A stretch of DNA of 64,000 nt, from contig NZ_CP063813.1 in NCBI RefSeq assembly GCF_015277815.1, positions 3,472,001 to 3,536,000 of the forward strand. Direction: 5' to 3'. The notes under the pieces are model-generated. The model made no database searches and was not told the DNA's origin. It saw only the letters and a list, made by a program, of their open reading frames with translations. Both the position numbers and the translations under genes were made by a program. The stretch's first letter is position 1. Each line of letters begins with the position of its first letter. Source of the DNA: Microbacterium atlanticum (GTDB taxonomy: Bacteria > Actinomycetota > Actinomycetes > Actinomycetales > Microbacteriaceae). Below, piece by piece: positions 1 to 9,500 of this stretch.

Positions 1-621
1 GCCCATCTTCCCCAGCTGCGCGAGCAGCGTCGGGGAGAGGCTGTGCATCGTCGAGGAGAAGTCGGCGGTGAAGCCCAGCCGCTCGGACTGCAGCTCGTCG
101 TACATCTCGCGCATCTGCAGCACCTGAGGGTTGTTCGGCCCGGACGGCGCGTGGATCTCGTAGCCGAGGTACTGGTCGTACTTCTCGGCGAGCGGGAGGA
201 GCCCGCGCAGCAGCTCCTTGCCGTGCGACCGGATGACGACGCGCTTGAAGCCGAGCGTGTGAGCCGTCTTCAGCTGCCGGGCGAGGAAGTCGTGCTCCTC
301 GTCAGGCGTCATGTCGCGGTCCTTGCGGCGACCCATGTCGAGGTTGGTGCCGACCGCGCTCGCCTCGAGTCCGTACTTCTCCAGCGAGTCGAACCAGAGC
401 TTCACGAACTCCTGGTCGACGTCGGGGTAGGTGCGCAGCAGCTGCGCGATGTTGAACTCGACGCCCGGGCCAATCCCCTCCTCCGCCACGGCGGCGATGA
501 GCGTCTCGGGCGTGTAGAGGCCCGCTGCGAACTCGCTCGTCATCGAGTAAAGGGTGGTCCCGAGCTTGATGCCGGTGCCGGCGATGCCGTCCGCGCCGCC
601 CTGCGCCTGTCGAACGGTCAT
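1..621 (-). CDS. TIM-barrel sugar isomerase-like protein, C-deglycosidase alpha-type (partial, C-terminus outside window)
   Basis: Xylose-isomerase-like TIM-barrel protein of which the N-terminal 207 residues are visible; the gene runs off the left edge. The stretches NLDMGRRKDRDMTPDEE, YEIHAP and DFSSTMH also occur, nearly unchanged, in the alpha half of the fused protein at 13797-15278, so it belongs to the family that supplies the metal-binding alpha subunit of C-glycoside deglycosidases. The ATG overlaps the stop of the upstream gene by 4 nt (ATGA), so it is the last visible gene of the leftward sugar operon. Role as a second alpha subunit or a downstream sugar isomerase is inferred. Confidence 0.75.
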   Translation of the reverse strand, partial: MTVRQAQGGADGIAGTGIKLGTTLYSMTSEFAAGLYTPETLIAAVAEEGIGPGVEFNIAQLLRTYPDVDQEFVKLWFDSLEKYGLEASAVGTNLDMGRRKDRDMTPDEEHDFLARQLKTAHTLGFKRVVIRSHGKELLRGLLPLAEKYDQYLGYEIHAPSGPNNPQVLQMREMYDELQSERLGFTADFSSTMHSLSPTLLAQLGKMG

Positions 622-1754
622 GCGGACGCTCCTTGCGTGGTGGGAAGCCAGGCCGCGAGCTGTGCCCGCGCCTCGGCGAGGTCGGTGGTCATGCGCGAGC
701 CGGCCGCCTCGGCCGCCGACCGCTGCACGGCCTGCTCCCCCGCGATGATCTCGAAGGGGGACTGCCAGTAGTTCCAATGCCAGCCCTCGTACTCGCTCGA
801 GATGGCACCGTTGTAGCCGTTCTCGATGAGCAGCGTCACGAGGTCGCGGACCGGCACCGAGGGCTCTTCGCCCGACTCGTCGATGCCGAAGAACTTGCCG
901 TGCACGTGCTTGATCCACGGGAAGATCTCGAGCCAGTCGTCCACGCGCGCCGGTCCGAACAGGCCGGTCGCGTTGATGCCAATGTCGATGCCGAGATCGG
1001 GGCGACCGTGCTGGGCTGCCAGCCCGATGAAGCGGCCGAAGCGCTGGCCGTGGTCGGCCTGGTCGGCCGGCGGGCCCTGCCGGTAGAACTCGTCCCACAG
1101 CCCGGTGACGGCCGTGAGCAGCTCCTCCGAGGCGCCGCGGCGGCGGTAGGCCTCGATGAGCGAGGGCGCGAAGCCCGACACGGTGGCGCCCCAGTCCATC
1201 GTGAATCCCAGGAACGGCGAGCCGACCTTGTCGTAGCGGTCGCGTAGCGCCAGGATGCGCGGGTGGGAGGCGTACTGGTCGGCGTGCACCTCGAGGGCGA
1301 GCGTGACGCCGTACTCCTCAGCGATGGGAGCCAGCGCCTCCATGGAGTCGGGCGTGATCGAGATCTGCACGCGGGCGATGGGGAACCCGAGCTTCGCCGC
1401 GGCCGCGATCTGCCGGCGCATGTACTCCAGCAGCTCGTCCTGGGTGAGCAGGCGATCGCGGTGGATGCCGATGTCGGCGTTCACGGCGAGCGAGGTCGTC
1501 ACGAGCCCGGTCTCGGCGATCAGGTCCTTGAACCAGCCGGCGTAGTGATCGTCGATCTCGGGGAAGCCGCGGAAGCTGGAGAATCCGATGATCTCCAGGC
1601 CCGGCCCGAAGTTCTCGGCCGCGGCCTTGCGGATGAGGCCTTCGAGATCGTACTCGCGTCCGTGGAACGCGCGGGTGAAGCTGTAGAGCGTCACACCCTG
1701 GATGGGGGTGCCTTTGGTCAGCGCGGCGCCGTCCTGAGCCTGTCGAGGGGTCAT
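618..1754 (-). CDS. TIM-barrel sugar isomerase-like protein, probable C-glycoside deglycosidase alpha subunit
   Basis: 378-residue xylose-isomerase-like TIM barrel. Likely metal-binding residues lie in ALEVHADQ, TMDWGATVSGF, HVHGKFFGID and SSEYEGWHW. The start chosen (MTPRQAQ) overlaps the stop of the DUF6379 gene by 4 nt; an upstream extension in the same frame would run through that gene and is rejected. Direct adjacency to a DUF6379 beta-subunit gene and a GMC oxidase is the arrangement known for CarBC/CarA, where the alpha subunit with the beta subunit cleaves the C-C bond of a 3-keto C-glycoside. Which of the two neighbouring barrels is the true alpha partner cannot be decided here. Confidence 0.75.
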   Translation of the reverse strand: MTPRQAQDGAALTKGTPIQGVTLYSFTRAFHGREYDLEGLIRKAAAENFGPGLEIIGFSSFRGFPEIDDHYAGWFKDLIAETGLVTTSLAVNADIGIHRDRLLTQDELLEYMRRQIAAAAKLGFPIARVQISITPDSMEALAPIAEEYGVTLALEVHADQYASHPRILALRDRYDKVGSPFLGFTMDWGATVSGFAPSLIEAYRRRGASEELLTAVTGLWDEFYRQGPPADQADHGQRFGRFIGLAAQHGRPDLGIDIGINATGLFGPARVDDWLEIFPWIKHVHGKFFGIDESGEEPSVPVRDLVTLLIENGYNGAISSEYEGWHWNYWQSPFEIIAGEQAVQRSAAEAAGSRMTTDLAEARAQLAAWLPTTQGASA

Positions 1755-2155
1755 GCTGCCACCGCCTTGCGTGCCGGCATCGTCTTGGTGTCCTTCTCCT
1801 CGATGTGCAGCACCTCGTCGGCGCCGATCACGATGTAGGGGATGTAGAGCACGAGCTCGACGGCGACGGTGTGCTCGTCGGCCTCGCCCACAGCGATGTC
1901 GCCGGAGAGGACCGCGGAATCGGTGGGGAACCACCACTCATCGGTGTTCGGGACGAGCTCGGGGAAGGTGAAGGCTCTGCCGTTCATCTCCCAGCGCAGC
2001 GACTCGGCCGGCGCCTCGACGCCGTCGACGGTGAGCTTCGCACCGGCGATGCACGAGGCGGGGAGGGCGCGGTACCACGGCAGCCGCACCTCGACCGCGG
2101 CCCGTGTGCCGTCGGTCGTGAGCGTGCCCTGCTCGATGATTCGGTCGGGGATCAC
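1751..2155 (-). CDS. DUF6379 protein, C-glycoside deglycosidase beta subunit
   Basis: Small 134-residue beta-rich protein of the DUF6379 (C-glycoside deglycosidase beta subunit) family, with the family-like stretches VEVRLPWYRALPAS and ELVLYIPYIVIGADEVL. The GTG start is preceded by AGGAG six bases upstream. In characterised systems this subunit packs on the TIM-barrel alpha subunit to form the C-C bond-cleaving deglycosidase. It sits between the GMC oxidase (49 bp upstream) and the TIM-barrel gene (ATGA overlap), which supports the call. Substrate (flavone C-glucoside, carminic-acid type, other) is not readable from sequence. Confidence 0.8.
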   Translation of the reverse strand: MIPDRIIEQGTLTTDGTRAAVEVRLPWYRALPASCIAGAKLTVDGVEAPAESLRWEMNGRAFTFPELVPNTDEWWFPTDSAVLSGDIAVGEADEHTVAVELVLYIPYIVIGADEVLHIEEKDTKTMPARKAVAA

Positions 2156-2204
2156 GAGGTTCTCCTGACTACTTTGTCTATGTTTCTACACTCTAATGTC
2201 TGAA

Positions 2205-3719
2205 TCAGACGGAAGCAAGATCGCGAGCGATGCGGCGCGCGCCGCCCACGGCGAGCGCGACCGACGTGAGGGTCGGGTTGCACGCCGTTGCGGTCGGGAT
2301 GACGCCGTTTCCGGCGACGAACAGACCCTGCACACCCCACACCTGGCTGTCGAGGTCGCACACGCTGGTGCCGTCATCCGTCTCACCCATGCGGGTCGTC
2401 CCCTGGTAGTGCAGCGAGGACCCGAGGGGAAGCGTGAAGGGCCGCGAGTCGAGCGGGTCGCCGATCGCCTCGCCGAGACGCACGATCTCGGCACGCGCCC
2501 GATCGATGACCTCGTGGTCGCGCTCGGTGAGGGTGTAGTGGATGCGGGGAGCGGGCAGCCCGTAGGCGTCCTGCTCGGCGTCGTCGAACTCGACCCGGTC
2601 GTCGGCCTGCAGGTCCTTCGCGCAGAAGAGCCCGAGCCCGACGATCGAGCCGGGGACGACAGGGTCGTCCTCGGCGAGCGGGATGGGCGAGGCATCCAGC
2701 TGCATCACCTGCCCATGGAAGGGGACGTCGTCGGTGAACGGCACCCAGCTGACGCCGCTGTACTCCGCGAGACCGGTCGTGGGAGCATCCGCACCGAGAG
2801 TCTCGACCCCGCGCAGGCGCGAGGCGAACACGACCTGCGCCTGGTCGTTGAGGTACCGCCCGAGGGCGGCCGGACGGATGCCGGACGCCCACAACAGCTG
2901 GGGCGTGCGCAGCGCGTCGGCGGCGACGACCACGAACCGGGCCGCCACCTCGTGCGACTCATCGGAGCGGAGATCGCGCACCCGAACGCCGGCCGCACGC
3001 CCGTCGCGCACCAGCACGGAGGTGACGAGCGACTCGTCGAAGAGCGTGAAGGCGGGGTTGTCGCGCGTGACGTCTCCCAGCACGACGTCTGAGCCGGACC
3101 ATACGAGCCGTCCGTCGTCGCGGCGGTGGGCGGCGAGCGGCATCCGCTGCACCTTGGTCTCGGCTGTCCGCCCCTCGTCGACCGCCTTCGCGAGGCGCTC
3201 GCGGACGATCTCACCGAACGGTGCCGCGTCGAACGCGTTCGTGGTGACGCCGAGGAGCCGGTCGCCCTCGGCGAGCAGCTCGTCGAAGTCGGGGAGGAAG
3301 CCGATGCGCTCGCTGCCGCCCGGGCGCGGACAGGCGCCGGTCCAATGCGCCGACATCCCGCCGACGTTGCTCGACATCGCGACGACCGGCAGCCCGTCCT
3401 CGCCCGGGAACTGGTAGCCGTCCTCGAGGAGGAACGTGCCGGGGCGCGCGGCCCGCACGCCGGCCTTGACGGCTCCCGGATTGGCGACCTTTGCGCCGCG
3501 CTCCCCCGGCCCCTCCGACGCGGCCTGCGCGCGAGCGCGAGCGTCGGGGTCGGCGATGTTCTTCACGTGCGCACCGGGCGGATCCGAGATGGTCGGGCCC
3601 ACCTCGAACATCGCGATGGTCGTCCCGGGCGCCCGCTCGCTGAGGATGCGCGCGTACGCGGCGCCGGTGGGACCCGACCCGACGATGGCGACGTCGACGG
3701 ACTGGGGGTACCGCGTCAT
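2205..3719 (-). CDS. GMC-family FAD sugar oxidase (CarA-like C-glycoside 3-oxidase)
   Basis: 504-residue GMC oxidoreductase. The N-terminal dinucleotide motif GSGPTGAAYARIL binds FAD; the C-terminal domain has the HYQGTTRMG stretch and NGVIPTATACNPTLTS, which carry the usual active-site His and Asn. Start chosen at MTRYPQS, whose ATG overlaps the upstream stop by 4 nt. In C-glycoside catabolism CarA-type enzymes oxidise C3 of the sugar to a keto group, which makes the C-C bond cleavable by the alpha/beta deglycosidase encoded just downstream. A general pyranose oxidase is the alternative, but the neighbours favour the C-glycoside role. Confidence 0.75.
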   Translation of the reverse strand: MTRYPQSVDVAIVGSGPTGAAYARILSERAPGTTIAMFEVGPTISDPPGAHVKNIADPDARARAQAASEGPGERGAKVANPGAVKAGVRAARPGTFLLEDGYQFPGEDGLPVVAMSSNVGGMSAHWTGACPRPGGSERIGFLPDFDELLAEGDRLLGVTTNAFDAAPFGEIVRERLAKAVDEGRTAETKVQRMPLAAHRRDDGRLVWSGSDVVLGDVTRDNPAFTLFDESLVTSVLVRDGRAAGVRVRDLRSDESHEVAARFVVVAADALRTPQLLWASGIRPAALGRYLNDQAQVVFASRLRGVETLGADAPTTGLAEYSGVSWVPFTDDVPFHGQVMQLDASPIPLAEDDPVVPGSIVGLGLFCAKDLQADDRVEFDDAEQDAYGLPAPRIHYTLTERDHEVIDRARAEIVRLGEAIGDPLDSRPFTLPLGSSLHYQGTTRMGETDDGTSVCDLDSQVWGVQGLFVAGNGVIPTATACNPTLTSVALAVGGARRIARDLASV

Positions 3720-4510
3720 GCTGAAGCCGCCAGCTCGCGGATGAGGGCGACGGATGCCTCGGACTCCTGGGTCGGGTAGTACTCCAGGCCGATCGGCCCG
3801 TCGTAGCCCGACGCGCGCAGGATGCCGAGGCGCTCCGCCCAATCCAGCGACCCGCTGCCGGGCTCACCTCGACCCGGGGCGTCGGCCAGCTGCACGTACT
3901 TCACGAGGTCGCCCGCGTTCTCGAGCTCGGCGGCCATGTCCTCGCCCTCGACGGCAGAGTGGTAGATGTCGTAGAGCACGCCGAAGAAGGGCGAGTCCAC
4001 GCCGCGGGCGATGTAGACGCCCTCCGCTGTGCGGTCCAGGAGGGAGCCCGGGTGGTCCACGCGCACGTTGACCGGCTCGAGCACGAGCGTGATGCCCGAT
4101 CCGTCGATCTGGGCGATGGCCTTCTGGTAGATCTCGATGAGCTTGTCGAGCTGGACCTGGCGCTTCCAGCCGCCGAACCCGGTGCCGCTGCCGACGACGA
4201 TGCGCGGGCAGTCCAGGTCCTGCGCGATGGCGACGCCCTCGTCGAGCTTGCGATAGAACTCCGAGTGGTCCCACGGCGGGATCATGAACTGGGTGCGCGG
4301 TTCCGACAGCTGCGCGGTGAGCTTCGTGCCGGTCTCCTCGAGGGCGGCCTTCAACGCGGGGAGGTCCTTGGGCTGGGAGGGCGCGTCGACTCCCGTGGGC
4401 CCCCACATCTCGACGGCGGTGAATCCCACCGCCGCGGCGGCGCGCACGCGGTCGTGGTAGTCGCCGGCCTCGGTGAAGAGCAGCTCGATGTTCGGTGCGA
4501 GTTGGTACAT
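3716..4510 (-). CDS. Sugar phosphate isomerase/epimerase, hydroxypyruvate-isomerase-like
   Basis: 264-residue TIM-barrel protein of the Hyi-like branch. Likely metal-binding and catalytic positions are in TLVLEPVN, LYDIYHS, VQLADAPGR and LEYYPT. The start MYQLAPN has GGAG five bases upstream and is preferred over the longer reading. It probably isomerises the keto-sugar released by the deglycosidase or an intermediate of it; the exact substrate is inferred from the operon only. Confidence 0.75.
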   Translation of the reverse strand: MYQLAPNIELLFTEAGDYHDRVRAAAAVGFTAVEMWGPTGVDAPSQPKDLPALKAALEETGTKLTAQLSEPRTQFMIPPWDHSEFYRKLDEGVAIAQDLDCPRIVVGSGTGFGGWKRQVQLDKLIEIYQKAIAQIDGSGITLVLEPVNVRVDHPGSLLDRTAEGVYIARGVDSPFFGVLYDIYHSAVEGEDMAAELENAGDLVKYVQLADAPGRGEPGSGSLDWAERLGILRASGYDGPIGLEYYPTQESEASVALIRELAASA

Positions 4511-4548
4511 GACGTCTCCGGTCGGTGTGTCGGATGAGTGGGCGACGT

Positions 4549-4568
4549 GCGGATGCCGCGGCATCCGC
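4549..4568. repeat. Perfect 20-bp palindrome built from CGGATGCC/GGCATCCG
   Basis: Perfect 10-bp inverted repeat with no spacer in the short gap between the permease stop and the isomerase start. It consists of two head-to-head copies of the word GGATGCC that is common across the window. It could form a small hairpin attenuating or processing the operon transcript. Confidence 0.6.
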
Positions 4569-4603
4569 TCGACGATCCGGCCGCCCCCGAATCGGTGTGG
4601 GCG

Positions 4604-5440
4604 TCAGCCCTTCAGGCCTCCGCCGAAGCCCTGGATGAACTTCTTCTGCGCGAACATGTAGAACAGCAGGATCGGGATCATCGAGATGAGCACGACGGCG
4701 AAGATCTTGTTCCACGCCGACACGAGTCCGCCGACGTACGTGTACATCGCGACCGGCAGCGTCTGCGTGGTCGACCCGCCGAGGAAGATCAGCGAGTTGA
4801 AGAAGTCGTTCCAGACGATGAGTCCCGCGAGGATCGCGACGGTGCCCGTGGCCGGTGCCATAAGCGGCAGCACGACGCGGAAGAAGGCCTGCGTCGGCGA
4901 CGCCCCGTCGATGACGGCGGCTTCTTCGTACTCGGTGGTGAGCCCGCGGAAGAAGCTCGCGTAGAGGAACACCGACAGCGGCAGCAGGATGCCGATCCAC
5001 AGCAGGATCATGCCGATCGCGTTGCCCGTGAGCCCGACCGAGCGGGCTCCGATGTACAGCGGCACCGTGCCCAGCTGCGCGGGCAGGATGATCGCGATGA
5101 GCACGAGGTAGAAGGTGAAGTTCGTCCAGGCCCGGGTCCGGCGCGTGATGACGTAGGCGGCGACCGAGCCGAACAGCACCAGGCCGGCGATGGCGCCACC
5201 GGTGATGATGACGCTGTTGAGGATGCTCATCGGGATGCTGTTGCGGCCGCCGGTGGTGAGCACCTCGACGAACGCGCTGACGTCCAGCGACGACGGCGGG
5301 GCCATCGCGCTCGTGGTGAGCGCCTCCTGGTCGGTCTTGAACGCGGTGGCGATCAGGAAGTAGAAGGGCAGCAGGCCCAGCAGGGTGACGACCCAGATGG
5401 CGACCTCGCGGACCGCGGTGAGCTTGGTGTAGCGGAACAT
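4604..5440 (-). CDS. Carbohydrate ABC transporter permease (MalG-like, CUT1)
   Basis: 278-residue inner-membrane permease with about six hydrophobic segments and the EAA-type cytoplasmic loop EEAAVIDGASPTQAFFRVV, which docks the ATPase. Its ATG follows the stop of the other permease by one base, so the two are co-translated. No ATPase gene is in the window, as is usual for CUT1 systems that share an MsmK-type ATPase. Partner of the lipoprotein at 9928-11229. Confidence 0.9.
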   Translation of the reverse strand: MFRYTKLTAVREVAIWVVTLLGLLPFYFLIATAFKTDQEALTTSAMAPPSSLDVSAFVEVLTTGGRNSIPMSILNSVIITGGAIAGLVLFGSVAAYVITRRTRAWTNFTFYLVLIAIILPAQLGTVPLYIGARSVGLTGNAIGMILLWIGILLPLSVFLYASFFRGLTTEYEEAAVIDGASPTQAFFRVVLPLMAPATGTVAILAGLIVWNDFFNSLIFLGGSTTQTLPVAMYTYVGGLVSAWNKIFAVVLISMIPILLFYMFAQKKFIQGFGGGLKG

Positions 5441-5441
5441 G

Positions 5442-6404
5442 TCAGGCGGCCCTTCCGACGGCGTCGCGGTCGCGGGTGGCGTACTGCTGGAGGATGGCGA
5501 AGACGAGGATGATGAGCGTCAGCACGAGCGCGAGCGCCGAGCCGAAGCCGAACTGGCCCAGCGAGAAGGCCTGCTTGTAGACCTGCGTCGCGAGCGTCTC
5601 GGTGGCGCCCGCCGGACCCCCGCCGGTGAGGGCGAAGATCTGGTCGAAGATGCGCAGGCCCTGGATGATGCCGAGGGTCGTGGCGATCGCGATGGACGGG
5701 CGGATCGCCGGGACCGTGACGTGCCAGAACCGCTGCCAGATGTTGGCGCCGTCCAGAGCGGCCGCCTCTTCGATCTCGACCGGCACCGATGCGAGGCCGG
5801 CGAGATAGATGACCATCACGAAGCCGGTCTGCTGCCAGACGACGGTCAGCAGGATCGCCCAGATGGACCAGGTCGGGTCGGCCAGCCACACCTTCTGCCA
5901 GGACTCCAGCCCGATCGCTCCGAGGAAGCCGTTGAGCGGGCCGTTGAACTGGAAGATGAACTTCCAGATGTAGGCGACGGCCAGCGGGCTGAGCACCACC
6001 GGGAGGAACAGGAGGGTGCGCAGGATGTACCGCGTCTTGAGGGTGCGGTTGATCGCGAGCGCGAATCCGAGGCCGAGGATGTTGGTCAGGATCACCGAGC
6101 CGAACGCGAGGAACAGCGTGTTGAGCACGGCGCCGACCATGAGCGGGTCGTTGAAGATCCGCACGAAGTTGTCGAGGCCGATGAACTCCCAGTCGCCCAG
6201 GCCCGTCCAGTTGGTGAAGGCGAAGAAGCCGCCGGTGAGGGTGGCGACGTAATGCACCGCGATCACCAGGATGATCGCCGGCAGCGCCCACCACCAGTGC
6301 CCGTAGCTGATCAGCGGCCGGCGGCCGCGCGGGCGGGGAGTGCGGCGTGCATCGGGAGGCACCGTGAGGGTGCGAGTGGCATCGCGCTCAATCGTCACTG
6401 TCAT
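5442..6404 (-). CDS. Carbohydrate ABC transporter permease (MalF/UgpA-like, CUT1)
   Basis: 320-residue permease starting at MTVTIERD, with a 40-residue cytoplasmic N-terminus and six predicted membrane helices. The EAA loop is EEAAALDGANIWQRFWHVT. First gene of the leftward sugar/C-glycoside operon; the divergent GH106 gene starts 150 bp away. It likely imports the glycoside or the sugar released outside the cell. Confidence 0.9.
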   Translation of the reverse strand: MTVTIERDATRTLTVPPDARRTPRPRGRRPLISYGHWWWALPAIILVIAVHYVATLTGGFFAFTNWTGLGDWEFIGLDNFVRIFNDPLMVGAVLNTLFLAFGSVILTNILGLGFALAINRTLKTRYILRTLLFLPVVLSPLAVAYIWKFIFQFNGPLNGFLGAIGLESWQKVWLADPTWSIWAILLTVVWQQTGFVMVIYLAGLASVPVEIEEAAALDGANIWQRFWHVTVPAIRPSIAIATTLGIIQGLRIFDQIFALTGGGPAGATETLATQVYKQAFSLGQFGFGSALALVLTLIILVFAILQQYATRDRDAVGRAA

Positions 6405-6556
6405 CTGCTCTCTGACCTCGTCGTCACGCGCGCCGGCTTCGGCGGCGCTGAAGCAACTTTCACACACTTGCGTCGAAAGCACACATTAGTTTTAGCGATA
6501 TCGGATATAAGTGGCGCTGGCCGCCAGGCGATGCGGTCCGCGGAGAGGATGAGGGA
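6405..6556. promoter_or_regulatory. Divergent promoter region, sugar operon / GH106
   Basis: This 152-bp spacer between divergent starts has an AT-rich island at about 6455-6515, conspicuous in this GC-rich DNA. It contains ACATTAGT (6483-6490; ACTAATGT on the minus strand) and GATATCGGATATA. ACTAATGT recurs upstream of the sugar-binding lipoprotein at 9825-9832. No clean -35/-10 pair could be fixed. Confidence 0.5.
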
Positions 6557-9500
6557 ATGTCAACGACACCGCCCTCGGCGCCCTCGTCCGGTCTGTGGGC
6601 GCGCTTCGTCGATCCGCCGGACGACGCTCGCCCGCGGGCGTGGTGGCACTGGATGGACGGGAACGTCGACCCGGCCGGCATCGTGCGCGATCTGACGTGG
6701 CTGCATTCCGTCGGGGTGCGCGGCGTCCAGCTCTTCGAAGGGGGCATGGGCGTTCCGCAGATCGTGCCCGAGCGTGTCCGTCCGGGGACAACGGCCTGGC
6801 GGGAGGCGATCGGGATCGCGCAGCGCACGGCGGCCGACCTCGGACTCGAGCTCGCGGTCGCGACCTCCGCGGGATGGAGCGCCACCGGCGGGCCGTGGGT
6901 CGAGCCCCGCGACGCGATGAAGAAGGTGGTGTGGTCCGAGGCGGTCGTCCACGGGGGCGGCAGGCGTGCCGTCGAGCTGCCGCCGCTGCCCGGCGCCGCG
7001 GGGCTCTTCCAGGACGCCGCCCGGTGGGGAGCCGCCACGCGCGAGCCATGGGCGACCGACTGGCGAGTGGTCGCGCTCCCCGCGGACGACGCGCACGCGG
7101 TGCTCGTGCCCGACCGGGTTCACGCGTCGGCTCCGGTGGGCGATGACGCCTGCCTGACCGACGGGTCGTTCGAGCGCGCGCTGGCCCTGCCGCGTGATCC
7201 CGACGGCTGGTCGTCCGCCTGGCTGGAGGTCGAGTTCGAGGAGCCCGTGACGGTCGGTGCGGTCACCGTGGGACTCCCCGGCCCGCGCGGATTCGGTGCG
7301 GCGCCCCCGCCGGACGCCGTGCTCGAGGCGGGGGACGGCGAGGACCTCCGACCGGTCGCGACGCTCGAGGCGACCACCGTGCCCGCTCGCACGGCGACCT
7401 TCCCACCCGTCACCGCCCGCAGATTCCGCCTCGTCCTCTCCGGGGCGAGCGCGGCTGAGGCGCTCCCGCCCGCCGCGGACGGCGTGCGCACGCCGCCGGT
7501 GCTGCGCCGCAGCGACGCGTTCCTCGTCTCCGAGTTCGCGCTGCGCGCCGGCGGCCGCATCCACCATGCCGAGGCGAAGGCCGGGTTCGGGGTCGTCGCC
7601 GACTACTACGCCGTCGACACCGACCGGGCAGCGGATGCCGCGTCCGTGGCCCCTGCGGACGTGCACGACCTCACCGACCTTGTTCAGGGCGGAAGGCTGG
7701 AGTGGGATGCTCCTCCCGGACGGTGGCGCATCCTCCGGCTCGGCGCGTCGCTCACGGGTCAGACGAACGGCCCCGCCCTCCCCGATGCGACCGGGCTCGA
7801 AGTCGACAAGCTCGACGGCGCCCGGGTCGCGGCGTTCCTGCGGCGCCACCTCGCCGAGTTCGGCGCGGAGTCGTTCGACGCCCTGCTGAGCGACAGCATC
7901 GAGTCCGGCAGCCAGAACTGGACCGAGGACGTCGCCGAGAGATTCCTCGAGCTGCGGGGCTACGACCTGACGCCGTGGCTCCCGACGCTCGCGGGGTACC
8001 TGGTGGGCGGGGCAGAGGCATCCGACCGCTTTCTCTACGACTATCGCCGCACGCTCGCCGAGCTCCTCGCGACCGAGTACTACGGCACGCTCGCGTCGGA
8101 GGCGCAGCGCCGCGGCATGATCTACTACGCCGAGGCGCTCGAAGACAGACGCCCCCAGCTCGGCGACGACCTCGCGATGCGGGCGCACGCCGACGTGCCG
8201 ATGGGCGCGATGTGGACGTTCGACCCCGCTTCCGGCCCGAAGCCGACGTATGTCGCCGACATCAAGGGTGCGGCATCCGTTGCCCATCTCCACGGCAGCA
8301 GGTGGACCGGAGCGGAGGCGTTCACGAGCTTCGACCGGCCGTGGTCATCGTCGCCCCGCAGCCTCAAGCACGTCGCCGACCTGCAGCTCGCGCTGGGCGT
8401 CACCCGGTTCTGCATCCACACCTCGCCCCATCAGCCGCTCGGCGCTCCGCCGCCCGGGGTGGCACTCGCGCCGTTCCTGGGTCAGGCGTTCACGGTCAAC
8501 GAGACCTGGGCCGACATGGCGGGACCGTGGATCGACTACCTCGCGCGCTCGTGCGCGCTGCTCTCCGCCGGCGAGCCCGCCGTCGAGATCGCCGTGTTCA
8601 TCGGCGAGGAGGCGCCGGTCACCGCGCTGTTCGGCGACGCCTACGACACCGCCGTGCCCGACGGGTTCGACTTCGACTACGTGGGATCCGACGCGCTCGC
8701 ACTGCTGCGCGTCGGGGACGACGGCGCCCTGAGGTCGCCGGGCGCGCGATACCGGCTGCTGTTCCTCGGGGGATCCAGCCGCAGACTCACGGTGGCGACA
8801 CTGCGTCACGTGAAGCGGCTCCTCGACGCGGGTGCGACGATCGTGGGCCCGGCACCGGACAGCTCACCGTCGCTCGGCGACGACGACGGCGAGTTCCGGC
8901 GGCTTCGCCAGGAGGTCTGGGCCGCGGGGCGCGAGGCCGGCCGCGTCATCGCCACCTCGGACCTGGCCGCCGCGCTGGCGCTCCTCGACCTGCGGCCGGA
9001 GTTCGAGATCACCGGCGCCCCGGTGCGCACCATCGCACGCCTCGTGGACGGACATCGGGTGACGTTCCTGGCCAATCCGGCCGGCCACGACGTTCGCGTG
9101 CGGATCCTCGTTCCCGAGCGCGTCGGCGCCCTGAGCGCCTGGGACCCTGTCGAGCTGCGTGCCGTGGCGCTCCCCGCCGTCCGCGCCGACGGCGCGCGCC
9201 TCGCAGTCGACGTCACGCTCCCCGCGTTCGGGTCGCTGTTCGTCGTCCCCGACGCGGCGGGTGCGGCACCGACGGCGCCTGCGGCGACGCAGGTTCACGC
9301 GGCATCCGTGCGCCCGCTCGGCGGCCGCGGGTGGACTCTCGCCCTACCTGGCCGGCGCGAAATCGCGCTGGCGGTCGGCCCGGGGCTGTGGACGGAGCTC
9401 GGCGCCGATGGGAGCGGATTTTCGGGGACCGGGATCTATCGGGCGGAGTTCGACGTGAGCGAGACGGTCGAGGACGGACGTGCCTGGATCGATCTCGGCC

